NCBI GenBank assembly: GCA_020719945.1
Contig: DYPL01000006.1
Coordinates: 21,597 to 71,244, forward strand
Source of the DNA: Turneriella parva
GTDB taxonomy: Bacteria > Spirochaetota > Leptospiria > Turneriellales > Turneriellaceae
Length of the DNA stretch: 49,648 nt
Reading direction: 5' to 3'
Part shown: positions 17,047 through 27,200 of the stretch, one piece after another
Layout of the letters: every line of letters begins with the position of its first letter
Numbering within the stretch: the stretch's first letter is position 1
Made by a program: the position numbers and the translations under genes
Notes under the pieces: model-generated
Seen by the model: the letters and a program-made list of their open reading frames with translations, nothing else
The model's database searches: none
Told to the model about the DNA's origin: nothing

Positions 17047-20000
17047 ATGCGCTTTTTGGATTTTTTTCGGAAGTTGCGGCGGGTACCTTGCAGATCCCTT
17101 ATCGGGGTTGCATTTGTGCTTTTGTCTTTGGGGCGATGCAGTGGCGATGTTTTTTCTACTCTGCACCAGGGCACGGGGATAGAGTTTACGACGGATCTCA
17201 AGCGAACAAATACCCAGATCGAATATACCTGTCTTTCACCTGTGGAATATACGGTGGAGTTTGGCCAAGATGTTGATACATCTACCTTTACTGCCTCGGA
17301 CATTGTACAGGAGGGTACGCTTAGCGACACCGTACTCGACTGGAATATTATTGATAGCGGCAACCATAAAAAGTTCACTGTTCACGCTGTTTCCGTTGGC
17401 ACGGGAGAAGGAACAATACTTCCCTCCATACCCGCCAATTCCGTTCAAAATAATGTAGGGACTTCCTTTATGGCCTCGCGCGGTACTGAACTCGAGGTAA
17501 ATTTTGATAACGGGCCACCCGACCCTGTTTCTGCAACTGTTTTCGATTCCGACCATAACGGAAAAATTGACCACTTTATTATCGTCTTTGATCACGAAGT
17601 AGATGACTCGACATTTCCCGGTTATTCAGAAAATTCACAGGGAACTCCGACACCAGACTGGCTTATTGCCAGTTACAGTAATGTGCGTTTGGCTCATGGT
17701 ACGGCGGCCCCTTCCGGTTATACGGATGTCGTTGACGATAGTACTTTGTATTTGCGCTTTGACGAAAATACAAATACCTGCTCGTCTGCAGATTTGACGG
17801 GCTGCGATACGGGATCCAAGCCAGACCTCACTACTACGACCACTCCTATTCTCCGGGACGTTGTACCGCCTGCGGGCAATGTGGTGCCCCAGGTAAACAC
17901 GGCAACCATTACTGAAACGGATGGGGCGGTGCCAATAGTCGTTGCTGCAAGCGCGCCCTCCAGTGTACAACTGCAAATCAAATTTTCCGAAGATGTCCAA
18001 TCTGCCACAACGGATTGTTCTAACGCGCCGGCATGCTCTGCCATCTATACCATTTCCCCAGGAATAGCGGTAAACGCCGCCTCGCTCGGAGCAGATCTGC
18101 AAACCGTTACGCTTACAACAGCAGACCAGACGTATTCAACGGCCTATACGGTTACCGTCGCGGTGGGCACGGTAAAAGCACTCAACAATGCAGATCTGAT
18201 TACAGGATACAACGCAGCAAATTTTACCGGTGGGCCGGTAGAGACAAAACTGATGACAGCCACGGCACCCAACTCTACCTCAGTAGAACTCACCTTTAAC
18301 CAGACGGTGGAAAGTACCACAGCGGAATGCAGCAGCGCAGGAACCTGCTCCGCCATATACAGCCTACCGGGCCTGACAATTTCTTCTGCGGCCACGTATC
18401 CCGCTCCAGCAACAGATTCCTCGGTTGTGCGCCTTACCACGAATACCCACAAAAGCGATACGCCAAACGGCTATACGGTAACCATCGCCACGGGAACCGT
18501 TGCCGCTACGGCAGCACTCGGAAGCCTCACCTGCGAAACTCCCTACAATACGGCCAGCTTTACGGGGAATGTGCCGCCCCGCGTGACAGGCGTAGCCTCT
18601 TACGATGCAACTCATGTGGACGTGGTTTTCAGTGAAGCCATGCAGTGGGATGCACTAACCAATGGGGCTTTAAATACTGCGAATTATTCCATTTCTGGAC
18701 TTACCGTCTCTGCCGCTGTGCCTGTTACGACGGGAACGCGCGTGCGGCTTACCACAACGCCGCAAACCAGTGGTACTCTGTACACACTTATCGCGAGCAA
18801 TGTAATGGATTTTGGGGGAAGTCTTATTGGCGCGTACAATACCGGCACGTTTACGGGACAGGAAGGCTTTAAGATTATGTCTGCCAACAACGTGGAAGAC
18901 AGCAGCGGCAGCTTTTCTGTGTTTGAAGTGCATTTCTCCAAACCGTTCGAAATCAGTACAACGGCAAACAGCGTGACCAATCTTTTGAACTGGGATTTTT
19001 CCACGGGGCTGGGAGCTGTCTCGTTATGCTATTCAGGTGACGATATTGTTTGCCCCATCAACTACACCGAAGGAACCGACGCGGTCTTCTTTTTTAAGGC
19101 ATCGCCAGAACCCGCTCAGGGAGCCTATACCGCCGTGGGAGCAACGGCGGTGGGAACGCCCGCAGGGGCAGCGGGCTGTTTGCTGCCCGATGGAGGAACT
19201 GCCCCGGCAGACTGTCTGCTCATAACGGGAGATCGCGCCAGCTTTGATTTTGGCATTCCCGATATTCTCCAGGAAGGCCCGGTCTACGAGGATCCCTTTG
19301 TGGACAATACACCCTCTGGCCAGATTGTAGTGTATAACGATAAACTGCTGATTGGCCCCAACGACAGCAACTCGGCTTTGTTCCAGACCGAGTACAATTT
19401 AACGGGAGCTGTCAATATAACTTTGGATGCCGATTCCATAACGAGCGGCTACCAGGCCTTTCAGGGAATTTATGAAAGTTGCAGCAGCGGCACGTGGCCC
19501 AATTGTACAGCCGGGAATATTCTTGCCGGAATTGACAACATGTACGCGGCCTGCTACCACGATACCAACGCCATAGACAGCACGCTGACGGGAGCGGCCT
19601 GCTCCGCCGTGGGAACGGAGTATGTCTTTGTAGTGGGTTACCTTACCTCTGCCCCGGAAGGCTACCAGACGAACTGGTACACTACAAACAAGATTTCTCC
19701 TTATGTATTTACACGGACGGAAGGCGTGTCGCATGCGGGAGATTTGACTTACAGAGCCATGAGCGTCGCCACATTTAAGGCTTGGGTTTACCAAGCACAA
19801 CAGCATCAAGAAGGCAGCGCCGCCGTGCGCTGGAGCCGGTTTCAACCGGGTGGCACTATGGTTAATCTGGAAGGAAGATGGCTGCCAAGAATTGGGGAAC
19901 AAAACTCAGGGGGAGCAGGTACGAATCTTCAGAATGGCCAGGGAGACGCCGCAACCGGCCTCATCTCTATTGACGTGATGTACGAGCACGACAACGACGG

Positions 20001-20922
20001 GACCGGTGGCAATGAATCGCAGTTGTATATTGCCAATGGCGGATCCTGCGATAACGACTGCCTTACCAACGCCACCCCCTACCGCAGCAATGCAACCGAT
20101 TACGATGGCGGCGTTTTGCGCACCCAACTGGCATACTCCTCTGCAGGGAACCCTCCTCCATCATGCAGTTCCCTTGCTCTCTGCCAGGGATACTGGGAAG
20201 ACGTTACGCCAAACTCCATAAACTGGCTCAAATATATGTCTAAACCGCTTCCACAGGATGCCGTAGGGAATGGGGTTTGTGGGACAATAGGCTCGGGAAC
20301 AACGGAAGACTGGGATTGCCTGGTGCCGACCAATACCATTACGCCCGCCATTAAAGGCATTCCCAAAATGGTTACATTCAATGGCGATCTTTACATGATT
20401 CGCAATGCCTGTTCTACCAATTCGGTGGAAACGATTACCACAACGCACAAATCTACGTGCAGTGCAGGAACAGAAACGCCGCAACTCTGGAGATTGCCCG
20501 CCAATAGTGCGACTCCCCAGAGTGCCTGGACATTGATTGGCGCCTTGGGCAAAACCACCATGGCCGGCGCAGACTGGCTGGGTGGAACAAATCAGTCCAC
20601 CAATACCGCCAACAACACAGAGGTGACTCTGCTTGCCGTAGTGGGAGACAGGCTGTATATAGGGTTTGACAACGAGACCAATGGGGCTAACGTTTGGAGA
20701 ACCAAATCGGGCGTTACCACAGTTTCTGCGGAAAGCGATTTTGAGGCAATCTGCCAGACGGGAAACCAGTGTTCTACCGCCAGCTATCAGTTTGGGTTTA
20801 ACGAAAGTGCCACCATGCTCTTTGATGCCGTGTCAGCTGAAGACGCGGGAACGCCGTATTGTATTTTTACAGCCGGGACAGGAACCGGGGGCGTAAAAAT
20901 ATTCCGGACAAATAATTACTAA
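17047..20922 (+). CDS. Giant surface lipoprotein with tandem Ig-like (SbsA/Big_5-type) repeats
   Basis: About 1291 residues from the ATG at 17047, which gives an ideal lipoprotein signal (basic FRKLRRVPCR, then FVLLSLGRC, Cys near 31). Earlier in-frame starts (ATG 16981, ATG 17026) cannot be excluded. Residues 295-395, 396-508 and 509-604 are tandem Ig-like repeats sharing the plan VQLQIKFSEDV, CSAIYTISPG, VTLTTADQ, YTVTVAVGTV and GYNAANFTG; a more divergent unit spans 605-730. The remaining 560 residues are Cys-, Thr- and Asn-rich with propeller-like pieces (LYIANGGSC, GDLYMIRNAC, RLYIGFDNETNGANVWRT). This looks like a stalk carrying a binding domain. The SOR-fold lipoprotein follows one base later. 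Confidence 0.88.
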   Translation: MRFLDFFRKLRRVPCRSLIGVAFVLLSLGRCSGDVFSTLHQGTGIEFTTDLKRTNTQIEYTCLSPVEYTVEFGQDVDTSTFTASDIVQEGTLSDTVLDWNIIDSGNHKKFTVHAVSVGTGEGTILPSIPANSVQNNVGTSFMASRGTELEVNFDNGPPDPVSATVFDSDHNGKIDHFIIVFDHEVDDSTFPGYSENSQGTPTPDWLIASYSNVRLAHGTAAPSGYTDVVDDSTLYLRFDENTNTCSSADLTGCDTGSKPDLTTTTTPILRDVVPPAGNVVPQVNTATITETDGAVPIVVAASAPSSVQLQIKFSEDVQSATTDCSNAPACSAIYTISPGIAVNAASLGADLQTVTLTTADQTYSTAYTVTVAVGTVKALNNADLITGYNAANFTGGPVETKLMTATAPNSTSVELTFNQTVESTTAECSSAGTCSAIYSLPGLTISSAATYPAPATDSSVVRLTTNTHKSDTPNGYTVTIATGTVAATAALGSLTCETPYNTASFTGNVPPRVTGVASYDATHVDVVFSEAMQWDALTNGALNTANYSISGLTVSAAVPVTTGTRVRLTTTPQTSGTLYTLIASNVMDFGGSLIGAYNTGTFTGQEGFKIMSANNVEDSSGSFSVFEVHFSKPFEISTTANSVTNLLNWDFSTGLGAVSLCYSGDDIVCPINYTEGTDAVFFFKASPEPAQGAYTAVGATAVGTPAGAAGCLLPDGGTAPADCLLITGDRASFDFGIPDILQEGPVYEDPFVDNTPSGQIVVYNDKLLIGPNDSNSALFQTEYNLTGAVNITLDADSITSGYQAFQGIYESCSSGTWPNCTAGNILAGIDNMYAACYHDTNAIDSTLTGAACSAVGTEYVFVVGYLTSAPEGYQTNWYTTNKISPYVFTRTEGVSHAGDLTYRAMSVATFKAWVYQAQQHQEGSAAVRWSRFQPGGTMVNLEGRWLPRIGEQNSGGAGTNLQNGQGDAATGLISIDVMYEHDNDGTGGNESQLYIANGGSCDNDCLTNATPYRSNATDYDGGVLRTQLAYSSAGNPPPSCSSLALCQGYWEDVTPNSINWLKYMSKPLPQDAVGNGVCGTIGSGTTEDWDCLVPTNTITPAIKGIPKMVTFNGDLYMIRNACSTNSVETITTTHKSTCSAGTETPQLWRLPANSATPQSAWTLIGALGKTTMAGADWLGGTNQSTNTANNTEVTLLAVVGDRLYIGFDNETNGANVWRTKSGVTTVSAESDFEAICQTGNQCSTASYQFGFNESATMLFDAVSAEDAGTPYCIFTAGTGTGGVKIFRTNNY

Positions 20923-20923
20923 A

Positions 20924-21334
20924 ATGAAGAGATTTTCTACCATTTTTTTGCTGCTGTTTGCTGGGTGCCATTCGGACCGCAGCAGCCAGACGAGTGAAAT
21001 TATTATGCCACAGACTGTTTATACAAAGGCGGAGCCGGGCAACTGGGAAGGCCTGGAAGACGAACATCTTCCTGAAATTATCGTGGCACACAATAACAAG
21101 CCAAATATATTTGTAATAGCCCGATTAAAAGATCCGTCGCCATCGCACTACATAGAAAAGATTATTATTACCGACAAAGATGGCAACGAAATTGCGGTTA
21201 AAACTTTTCCGCGCACCGCCCGTATTTTTGAGGCACAGTTTGATATACGCCCCGTGCCCGATACATCTCATTTTGTTCTCGTGAAATGCAATACTCATGA
21301 TTTGTGGAAGGCTCCGTTTATTCCTTCGCGGTGA
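20924..21334 (+). CDS. Superoxide-reductase-fold lipoprotein with an altered iron site
   Basis: A 136-residue lipoprotein (lipobox LFAGC, Cys15). Residues 38-131 match the superoxide reductase / neelaredoxin fold: PGNWEGLEDEHLPEI, PSPSHYIEKIII and CNTHDLWKAP. In the enzyme, four His and one Cys bind iron. Here His48, His75, Cys122 and His125 are kept, but the first His of the HPxxxxH pair is Lys69, and the catalytic Glu-Lys before the first ligand reads Asp46-Glu47. So it may bind a different metal or be a non-enzymatic surface protein. It starts one base after the giant lipoprotein stop and the operon ends at the terminator 84 bases on. Confidence 0.75.
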   Translation: MKRFSTIFLLLFAGCHSDRSSQTSEIIMPQTVYTKAEPGNWEGLEDEHLPEIIVAHNNKPNIFVIARLKDPSPSHYIEKIIITDKDGNEIAVKTFPRTARIFEAQFDIRPVPDTSHFVLVKCNTHDLWKAPFIPSR

Positions 21335-21387
21335 TGCTTTTATTTTTTGCCAGTTTACATCGAGTAGGCCAGCGGGCGTATCGAGAT

Positions 21388-21430
21388 GGCACGAGTTACT
21401 TTTTTTCCAAAGTGTCTACAGATCTATTGA
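21388..21430 (-). repeat. Dispersed intergenic repeat, copy 4
   Basis: On the minus strand: CAATAGATCTGTAGAC, ACTTTGGAAAAAAAGTAACT, then CGTGCC. It contains the 11-mer CTACAGATCTA (plus strand) that recurs at 37.4 and 40.8 kb, and that end also builds the stem of the terminator at 21418. Confidence 0.55.
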
Positions 21431-21439
21431 TCTGTTTTT
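21418..21439 (+). terminator. Rho-independent terminator of the 16.3-21.3 kb operon
   Basis: ACAGATC-TATT-GATCTGT forms a perfect seven-bp stem followed by TTTTT. It lies 84 bases past the stop of the SOR-fold lipoprotein gene. A second hairpin, GAGACAA...TTGTCTC at 21440-21459, lies just beyond it, without a T-run. Confidence 0.8.
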
Positions 21440-21514
21440 GAGACAATAAGCTTTGTCTCCAGAATGCCTGGCGCACAGCGCCTGTGGAACGGTCACCAGG
21501 AAATTTTAATTCGC

Positions 21515-22033
21515 TCACAAAAAATCTTTGTACATGAGCGATGGCTGAATCCCCGCGTTGTTCTGGTACTTAGAACTGCCGTACTCTTCGTAATCCCCGT
21601 GAACGGTGTGGTAAAAAATCTGGCAGATTTCCACACCGGGATAAATGCGAATGGGCTGAATCGCACAGATTTCCAGTGTCCAGTAGCCGCGAAAGCCAAT
21701 GTCGCCAAAGCCCGCCGTAATGTGGACGAACAATCCAAGGCGGCCCACGGAAGAGCGACCCTCTAGCATGGGGACCAGATTTCTGGTTTCTGTTAGCTCT
21801 ACGGTTCTGCCCAGATACAGACGGTTGGGTTCTAACACGAGGCCTTCGCTCGGGATGGCGATGGTCCTGGTTTTTTGAGGTTTTTTCATGTCAAGAATTT
21901 CGTCTTCGTACACGAGGAGTTCATTGTGTAGCGTGAGGTTGTAAGAATTGGGGTTGAGCCTGTTTTCGCTGTAGGGTTCTATGACTATGTCTTTTCCCAG
22001 TCTTTGTTTTATTTCGAGACCCGATAAAATCAT
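21515..22033 (-). CDS. dcd: dCTP deaminase
   Basis: Dcd converts dCTP to dUTP, supplying the dUTP that dUTPase turns into dUMP for thymidylate synthesis. The family hallmark EGRSSVGRLGLFVHITAGFGD is present around residues 92-112 (arginine, serines and glycine of the active site), preceded by NPNSYNLTLHNEL, and followed by a C-terminal lid rich in Gly, Ser, Tyr and Asn (GSSKYQNNAGIQPS). 172 residues is slightly shorter than the E. coli enzyme (193). A bifunctional dCTP deaminase/dUTPase cannot be excluded. It is a single gene, convergent with the SOR operon and divergent from the barrel gene at 22239. Confidence 0.95.
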   Translation of the reverse strand: MILSGLEIKQRLGKDIVIEPYSENRLNPNSYNLTLHNELLVYEDEILDMKKPQKTRTIAIPSEGLVLEPNRLYLGRTVELTETRNLVPMLEGRSSVGRLGLFVHITAGFGDIGFRGYWTLEICAIQPIRIYPGVEICQIFYHTVHGDYEEYGSSKYQNNAGIQPSLMYKDFL

Positions 22034-22116
22034 GGGTCAGTGTTGTGAAGTTGCTTAACTGGAAAATTCTATTTTGCGGTACCATGAGAACAATTTGCTT
22101 AACAAACCGGTGGGAG

Positions 22117-22162
22117 CAATAGAGCGGTTGCCGCTTTGGCAAAAGAATAACTGCTTATGGCG
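22117..22162 (+). repeat. Dispersed intergenic repeat, copy 5
   Basis: Contains AATAGAGCGGTTGCCGC, TTTGGCAAAAGAATAACTG and CTTATGGCGG. It lies upstream of the barrel gene at 22239 and is followed by a GCGCGAAGCGC mini-hairpin at 22172-22182. Confidence 0.6.
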
Positions 22163-22238
22163 GAAATATCCCAGCGCGAAGCGCCACCCCCTTGAAAAAT
22201 TTCTTTACACTATTGCGTTTTTGCCGTCAATACAGAGT

Positions 22239-23252
22239 ATGAACAGGAAGGTTCTTCTTCTCTCCGCCATGCTTTCGGTTCCGCCCGCTTTTGCTGCCGA
22301 CATAGATTTTACTTTTGCAGATGCTAACATGTACACTGCCGTGAATGAGTATCTCGACATTTACGGCTCTTTTGCCGAATCTTTTTCTGAAAATTACGGC
22401 GAGGCCACGGCCTTTACCAACCATCTCACTTATCCCTTGGGCAAGGACACCATGAAGCGTTTTCCCTCTGTCTATATGGGTTTTGGCATGGGGACTGCTT
22501 TTGCGAATACACAGGCCATCAAGAACGATGCCGACCCGGAGGTCACCTCTGATGTATTGCCGTCCATTTTGCCCACGCTTGCTTTTTCTTTTAACGCCGG
22601 CATGGGGCTCACCAAAAAATGGGATCTGCGCCTGAGTGCGGTTCCCATGGTAGATCTGGCCATGCCCGATATTCCCGGGAGCACGATAGATACGAGTCTG
22701 CGTTATGGTCTGTTTAAGCTTAAGGCCACCTACCATGCCATTCCTGGCGGGCTTTTGCTGCCCGGATTATCGATTGGTCCTTATCTCTCGTATTCTGGCG
22801 GAAAAATCCAAATTCGCCAGACTGGTCTAACGTCAACTGGCCATGCCTTTAGTGAAGGTGCCGTAACGGGAACCGTGGACTACAGTTACGACGTGTACGC
22901 CAATGCGAGCTGGAATATTACCGGGGTTGGTGCCGAAGTTCGCGTGTGGTACGATCTCATGTTTATTGCTCCTTACCTGTCCTGGAGCCCGGGATTTCAG
23001 GGAGGCAGTTTTTCCACCGAAGTTGGAATGAAGGGAACCATGAACGTGAATTTGACAGCTCCTGTCGCAGCGACAGAGACTGACACGGGTTCTGCTTCTA
23101 TAACCAAAAAGGCTGTCGTGAATCCCTTTATCCAGCGCATTGGCGTTGGCTTTGAGCTGGATCTGTTTCTCGTCAAGGCTGGCGTAGAAATGCAGGTGGA
23201 GACGGTTTCCAAGCTGGCCGGTCTCTCGTTTGGTTTTGGAATACAGTTCTAA
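22239..23252 (+). CDS. Outer-membrane beta-barrel protein, Lsa36-like (tentative)
   Basis: 337 residues from the ATG at 22239, which gives a clear signal peptide (MNRKVLLLSAMLSVPPAFAA). The mature part has long amphipathic strands ending in LAGLSFGFGIQF, as expected for a barrel with a terminal aromatic residue. Gly-rich and amphipathic turns recur (GFGMGTAFANTQ, SFNAGMGLTKKWDLRLSAVP, LSIGPYLSYSGGK, PFIQRIGVGFELDL). The overall plan recalls Leptospira Lsa36-type surface proteins, but I am not certain of the family. The frame is open 55 codons further upstream through the repeat copy; that part is not protein-like. Confidence 0.75.
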   Translation: MNRKVLLLSAMLSVPPAFAADIDFTFADANMYTAVNEYLDIYGSFAESFSENYGEATAFTNHLTYPLGKDTMKRFPSVYMGFGMGTAFANTQAIKNDADPEVTSDVLPSILPTLAFSFNAGMGLTKKWDLRLSAVPMVDLAMPDIPGSTIDTSLRYGLFKLKATYHAIPGGLLLPGLSIGPYLSYSGGKIQIRQTGLTSTGHAFSEGAVTGTVDYSYDVYANASWNITGVGAEVRVWYDLMFIAPYLSWSPGFQGGSFSTEVGMKGTMNVNLTAPVAATETDTGSASITKKAVVNPFIQRIGVGFELDLFLVKAGVEMQVETVSKLAGLSFGFGIQF

Positions 23253-23276
23253 CTCTCAGCGCGTGATCGCCGGTTG

Positions 23277-23897
23277 TTACGCCGAGAATACTTTTGCGCG
23301 AATGTAGAACACGTTATTGTAATCTGTTTTGCTTTCTACTACCTTATAACCGGTAAGCTCTAACCACTGCGATAATATCATGTGCGTGAGTCGGTGTTCG
23401 GGAGCAAACAGTTTCTCTATTGTTTTGTCTTTAGCATTGTGCTGCCAGTCTATTATATGCACCTCTCCACTTTCCGAAAGAATCTTTTTGACCGATATTA
23501 AAACCGCATAAGCGTCTTCTACCGCAGAAAGCGAAAACGAAAAAATGAGATGATCCATGGCGGGCAGCCATTTGGGAAACGCGAAAAGACTCCGGTCCGG
23601 ATTAAAAAACGGCGTAACATTATTGAGACCCAGACTCACTTTTTTTTTCCAGAAATCGTCGAGAAGGTCTTCCTGGTAGTCGCAGGCATAGATATGAAAG
23701 TCTGTCCTATAGCGGTTCTGTTCTGCCAGCAGAAGCGATACATAACCCCGCCCGCAGCCAAACTCCATAATGTTGTGTGTTCCGAAAATATGCTCTGGAA
23801 ATAAATTAAGATAGAGAGAATCGGGAACCAGAGAGCTGCGGGTCTGTGAGGTTAAAAAGGTCTGATAGTCAGGGTTCTCATGCGGCTTGACAATCAC
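23277..23897 (-). CDS. Class I SAM-dependent methyltransferase
   Basis: A 206-residue soluble protein with the SAM-binding motif I IMEFGCGRGYVSLLLAE (about residues 43-59), an acidic motif II in FHIYACDYQEDLL and a motif IV-like region MDHLIFSFSLSAVED. The LSESGEVHIIDWQHN strand and TGYKVVESKTDYNNVFYI ending match UbiE/Methyltransf_25-type small-molecule methyltransferases. The substrate is unknown. The start is GTG, five bases after the gatC stop codon, so it is co-transcribed with dnaE and gatC; the gene converges on the barrel gene with 24 bases between the stops. Confidence 0.85.
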   Translation of the reverse strand: MIVKPHENPDYQTFLTSQTRSSLVPDSLYLNLFPEHIFGTHNIMEFGCGRGYVSLLLAEQNRYRTDFHIYACDYQEDLLDDFWKKKVSLGLNNVTPFFNPDRSLFAFPKWLPAMDHLIFSFSLSAVEDAYAVLISVKKILSESGEVHIIDWQHNAKDKTIEKLFAPEHRLTHMILSQWLELTGYKVVESKTDYNNVFYIRAKVFSA

Positions 23898-23902
23898 CGG
23901 TT

Positions 23903-24199
23903 TTACTCATCGGTTTCAATAACCTGTGGAACGACAATGTATCCTGCCTCAAAGCGCGGCGCGATAGAGCGAATGTCTTCGTGTGTGAGTTCTGCTGCGG
24001 TGTCGTCTTCGCGGCGAACGTTTTCAAGACCGAGTGCGTGTTCAAAAGCAGGCACACCTTCCACATTTACCTCGCGGATTTGGGCTACAAATCCGAGGAT
24101 CTGGTTGAAATCTTCCGTAAGTTTCTCGAGTTCGGAACCATCGAGATTGAGCTTGGAAAGATGGGCAATGCGTTGCACTTCGGCAGCAGAAACTGACAT
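23903..24199 (-). CDS. gatC: Asp/Glu-tRNA amidotransferase subunit C
   Basis: GatC stabilises the GatA-GatB heterodimer that turns misacylated Glu-tRNA(Gln) or Asp-tRNA(Asn) into the amide form. The 98 residues match the family length and pattern: VQRIAHLSKLNLDGSE, LEKLTEDFNQILGFVAQI, VNVEGVPAFEHAL and the typical end APRFEAGYIVVPQVIE. It lies 30 bases after dnaE and five before the methyltransferase; gatA and gatB are not in the window. Its presence implies that the organism makes at least one of Gln-tRNA or Asn-tRNA indirectly. Confidence 0.95.
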   Translation of the reverse strand: MSVSAAEVQRIAHLSKLNLDGSELEKLTEDFNQILGFVAQIREVNVEGVPAFEHALGLENVRREDDTAAELTHEDIRSIAPRFEAGYIVVPQVIETDE

Positions 24200-24229
24200 G
24201 GGAACCTTTTCAAAGATTTGTCAATGCTG

Positions 24230-27200
24230 TCAATTCTTTTGAAGAGCCACGCGCGTGCTTCCGTTGTCCATGGTTCCGCCGCGCCTCCAGAAAAACTGCT
24301 GCCCTGGAATAGCTGCGTTCAGTGTTTGCAGCAGCTCCTCCGTATCTTCTACAAAATACGTGGGGTGAACTTTCATTACCTGGATTGGTTTTGCCTGCGA
24401 TTTGTAATGCAGATACACGGGGTTGGGCCCTGAAAATTTTGAAATAATATTCTTGAGCGAAGCAATGCGGCTTTGCATTTCTGTCACCGGCAAATTTTCT
24501 ATCAGCAGATGGAACGATTTAGAAACCTTTTGCTGTAGTGATCTGGCCTCGGATATATTCATGATGTTAGAAAATATTTTAATAGTACCATCCTCCCGGA
24601 AAATGCTGGAACGCAGATCTATCAGCACGACAGAATTTGGCTGAAACAGGCTTTGAAATTTTTCATACATGTTTTTGTTCACGCGCAGTTCTACCTTGCC
24701 AGAGTGATCCGAAACATCTACCAGCATCAGTGGCGTTCCAGATTTGCGGTTTTGCGTGCGCATTCCTTCAATGACGACAAACACGGTCACTTTTCTGTCG
24801 CGGCTAACACCATCGTCTATATCTTCGAGTCGTGTAATATTGGCATAGGGAATGCTGTCCGCATAAGAATCTATTGGGTGCGCCGTAAGGTAGAGTCCCA
24901 GAATATCTTTCTCAAGGCGAAGCTTTTCGTCAAATTCGTATTCCTGCTTGAGCGACAACTCCAGAGTGGGTGGCGGCGCATCTTCCAGTGAAAACAGCGA
25001 AACCTGGTCACTGTTTGCATCTTCCCGCATGCGCGAAGCAAAGCGCAGCAGCTCGTCTATATTGTCAATGACGGTTGCGCGCGAAACGCCAAGGCTGTCA
25101 AAGGCGCCTGCAAAGGCGAGAGATTCCAGCAGTTTTCTGGTCAGGATTTTTTTTTCTGTGCGAACGGCAAAATCGCTGATATCTCTGTACGGCCCGTTTT
25201 CCTTTTTCTCGTGCATAATCATATCGGCTGCGTTTGCGCCAATTCCTTTAAGACCAAGTAAGCCGTATCTCAGGGTGGTATCATTGATAATCGTGAAATA
25301 AGAATTGGATTCGTTTATATCGGGAGGCAGAACCTGGATGCCCATGTCCCGCGTTGCTTTAATAAACCCAATCAGCTTATCGGTTGTTTCTATATCTGCA
25401 TCGAGAGACGCCTTCATAAATTCTACAGGATAATTTGCCTTGAGCCAGGCTGTCTGGTATGTAATGAGTCCATACGCCGCAGAGTGAGATTTGTTGAATC
25501 CGTACTTGGCAAATTCTGCCATGTTATCAAAGAGATCGCTGGCCCACTTAGTATCATGCCCTTTCTGAACCGCTCCCGTGACAAACTTCTCTTTCATTTT
25601 GTCCATTACTTCGGCATTCTTTTTGCCCATGGCTTTGCGCAAGGTATCGGCTTCTGCCATGTTGAACCCTCCCGCAATCTGCGAGATGAGCATAATCTGT
25701 TCTTGGTATACAAATGTGCCGAATGTATCTTCGAGTACGGGTTTTAAATCGGGATGCGGATACACAACCGGCGTCTTTCCATTCTTTCGCTCAATATAAG
25801 ATGCTGTCATTCCCGATTCGAGTGGACCGGGTCGATAGAGAGCAATACAGGCCACAATATCTTCAAACACGCGCGGTTTAGCCTGAATAAGCAGCTTGGT
25901 GATTCCCGCACTTTCTACCTGAAAGATTCCCTTTGTCTGGCCCGTTTGCAGCAGCTCGTAGGCTTTTTCATCGTCCAGAGGAAGATGCTCCAGATCCACA
26001 AGTTTCTGGTGTCGGCGTTCAATTTCGCGAAGAGCATAATCTATTACGGTGAGGTTTTTTAGTCCTAAAAAGTCTATTTTCACGAGACCGACTTTTTCAA
26101 GCGGACCTTTCTCGAACTGTGTGATAATAGAGCCGGAAGAAGTATCTTTGGCCAGAGGCACAATCGTGTTGAGCGGGCGCGGAGCAATCACGACGCCGGC
26201 AGCATGCTTTCCGGAGTTGCGCGGAATCCCTTCCAGCTTTTTAGAAACTTCGTAGAGAGTTTTTCCTACAGGCGTAGAATCGAGAAATTCTTTTGCCTCC
26301 GGACTTTCTGCGAGGGCATCGTCCAGTTTAATTCCGGGAGTATCGGGAAGAATCTTGGTAAGAGAATTAATAGTCTGGTAGTTAATGTCAAGAACGCGCG
26401 CAACATCCTTGATGACAGCTTTGGCAGAAAGTGTTCCAAAGGTAATGATCTGAGAAACATGGTCTTCGCCATATTTATCCACCACGTATTTGATTACTTC
26501 TTCGCGGCGGTCGCGGCAGAAATCTATATCGATATCCGGCATTTCGTTACGCGATGGATTCAGGAATCGTTCAAACAGAAGGTTGTATTTGAGAGGATCG
26601 AGATTTGTGATACCCAAAGACCACGCGACGAGAGAACCGGCAGCGGAACCACGCCCCGGGCCTACCGGAATTTTCTGGTTGCGGGCATAGGCAATAAAAT
26701 CCGCCACGATCAGAAAGTATCCGTCAAACTTCATGTTGTGGATTACAGAAAGCTCGTACTCTAGGCGTTCCCTGTATTCTGCCGGGGCCTCTCCATGAAA
26801 TAGTCGCTTGAGTCCCGTGCGGGAAAGTTCATCGAGATATTCGCCCAGTGACAAACCTCGCGGTGTTTGAAAATCTGGCAGAAGAGGTACGCCAAAATTA
26901 AAATTGAGGTCTACCATGTCTGCAACCAGCATGGTGTTGTTGGCGGCCTCGGGAAGTTCCGGAAAAATGGAACGCATTTCCGCAGGTGACTTCACATAGA
27001 ACTCGTCGTTAAAGGCAAAGTTTAAAGGATCATTTATTTTTTTATTGGTCTGGATGCGCAGCATAATTTCCTGCGCTTTCTGGTCTTCGCGGCGAAGAAA
27101 ATGGGCATCGTTGGTGAGCAGCAGAGGCAGATTCATTTTTTTTGCAAGATCTGCTGCTCCTTTAGCGACCACTGTTTCTTCTTTTAGGCCATGGTGCATA

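Noticed and set aside
19399-19902. Long minus-strand open frame (167 codons) within the giant lipoprotein gene
   Set aside because: It is a shadow of the plus-strand gene, whose signal peptide, repeats and codon pattern are convincing; the minus-strand translation has no family features.
21440-21459. GAGACAA/TTGTCTC hairpin as a terminator for dcd
   Set aside because: Neither strand has a T-run after the stem in the needed orientation, so it is not called as a separate terminator.
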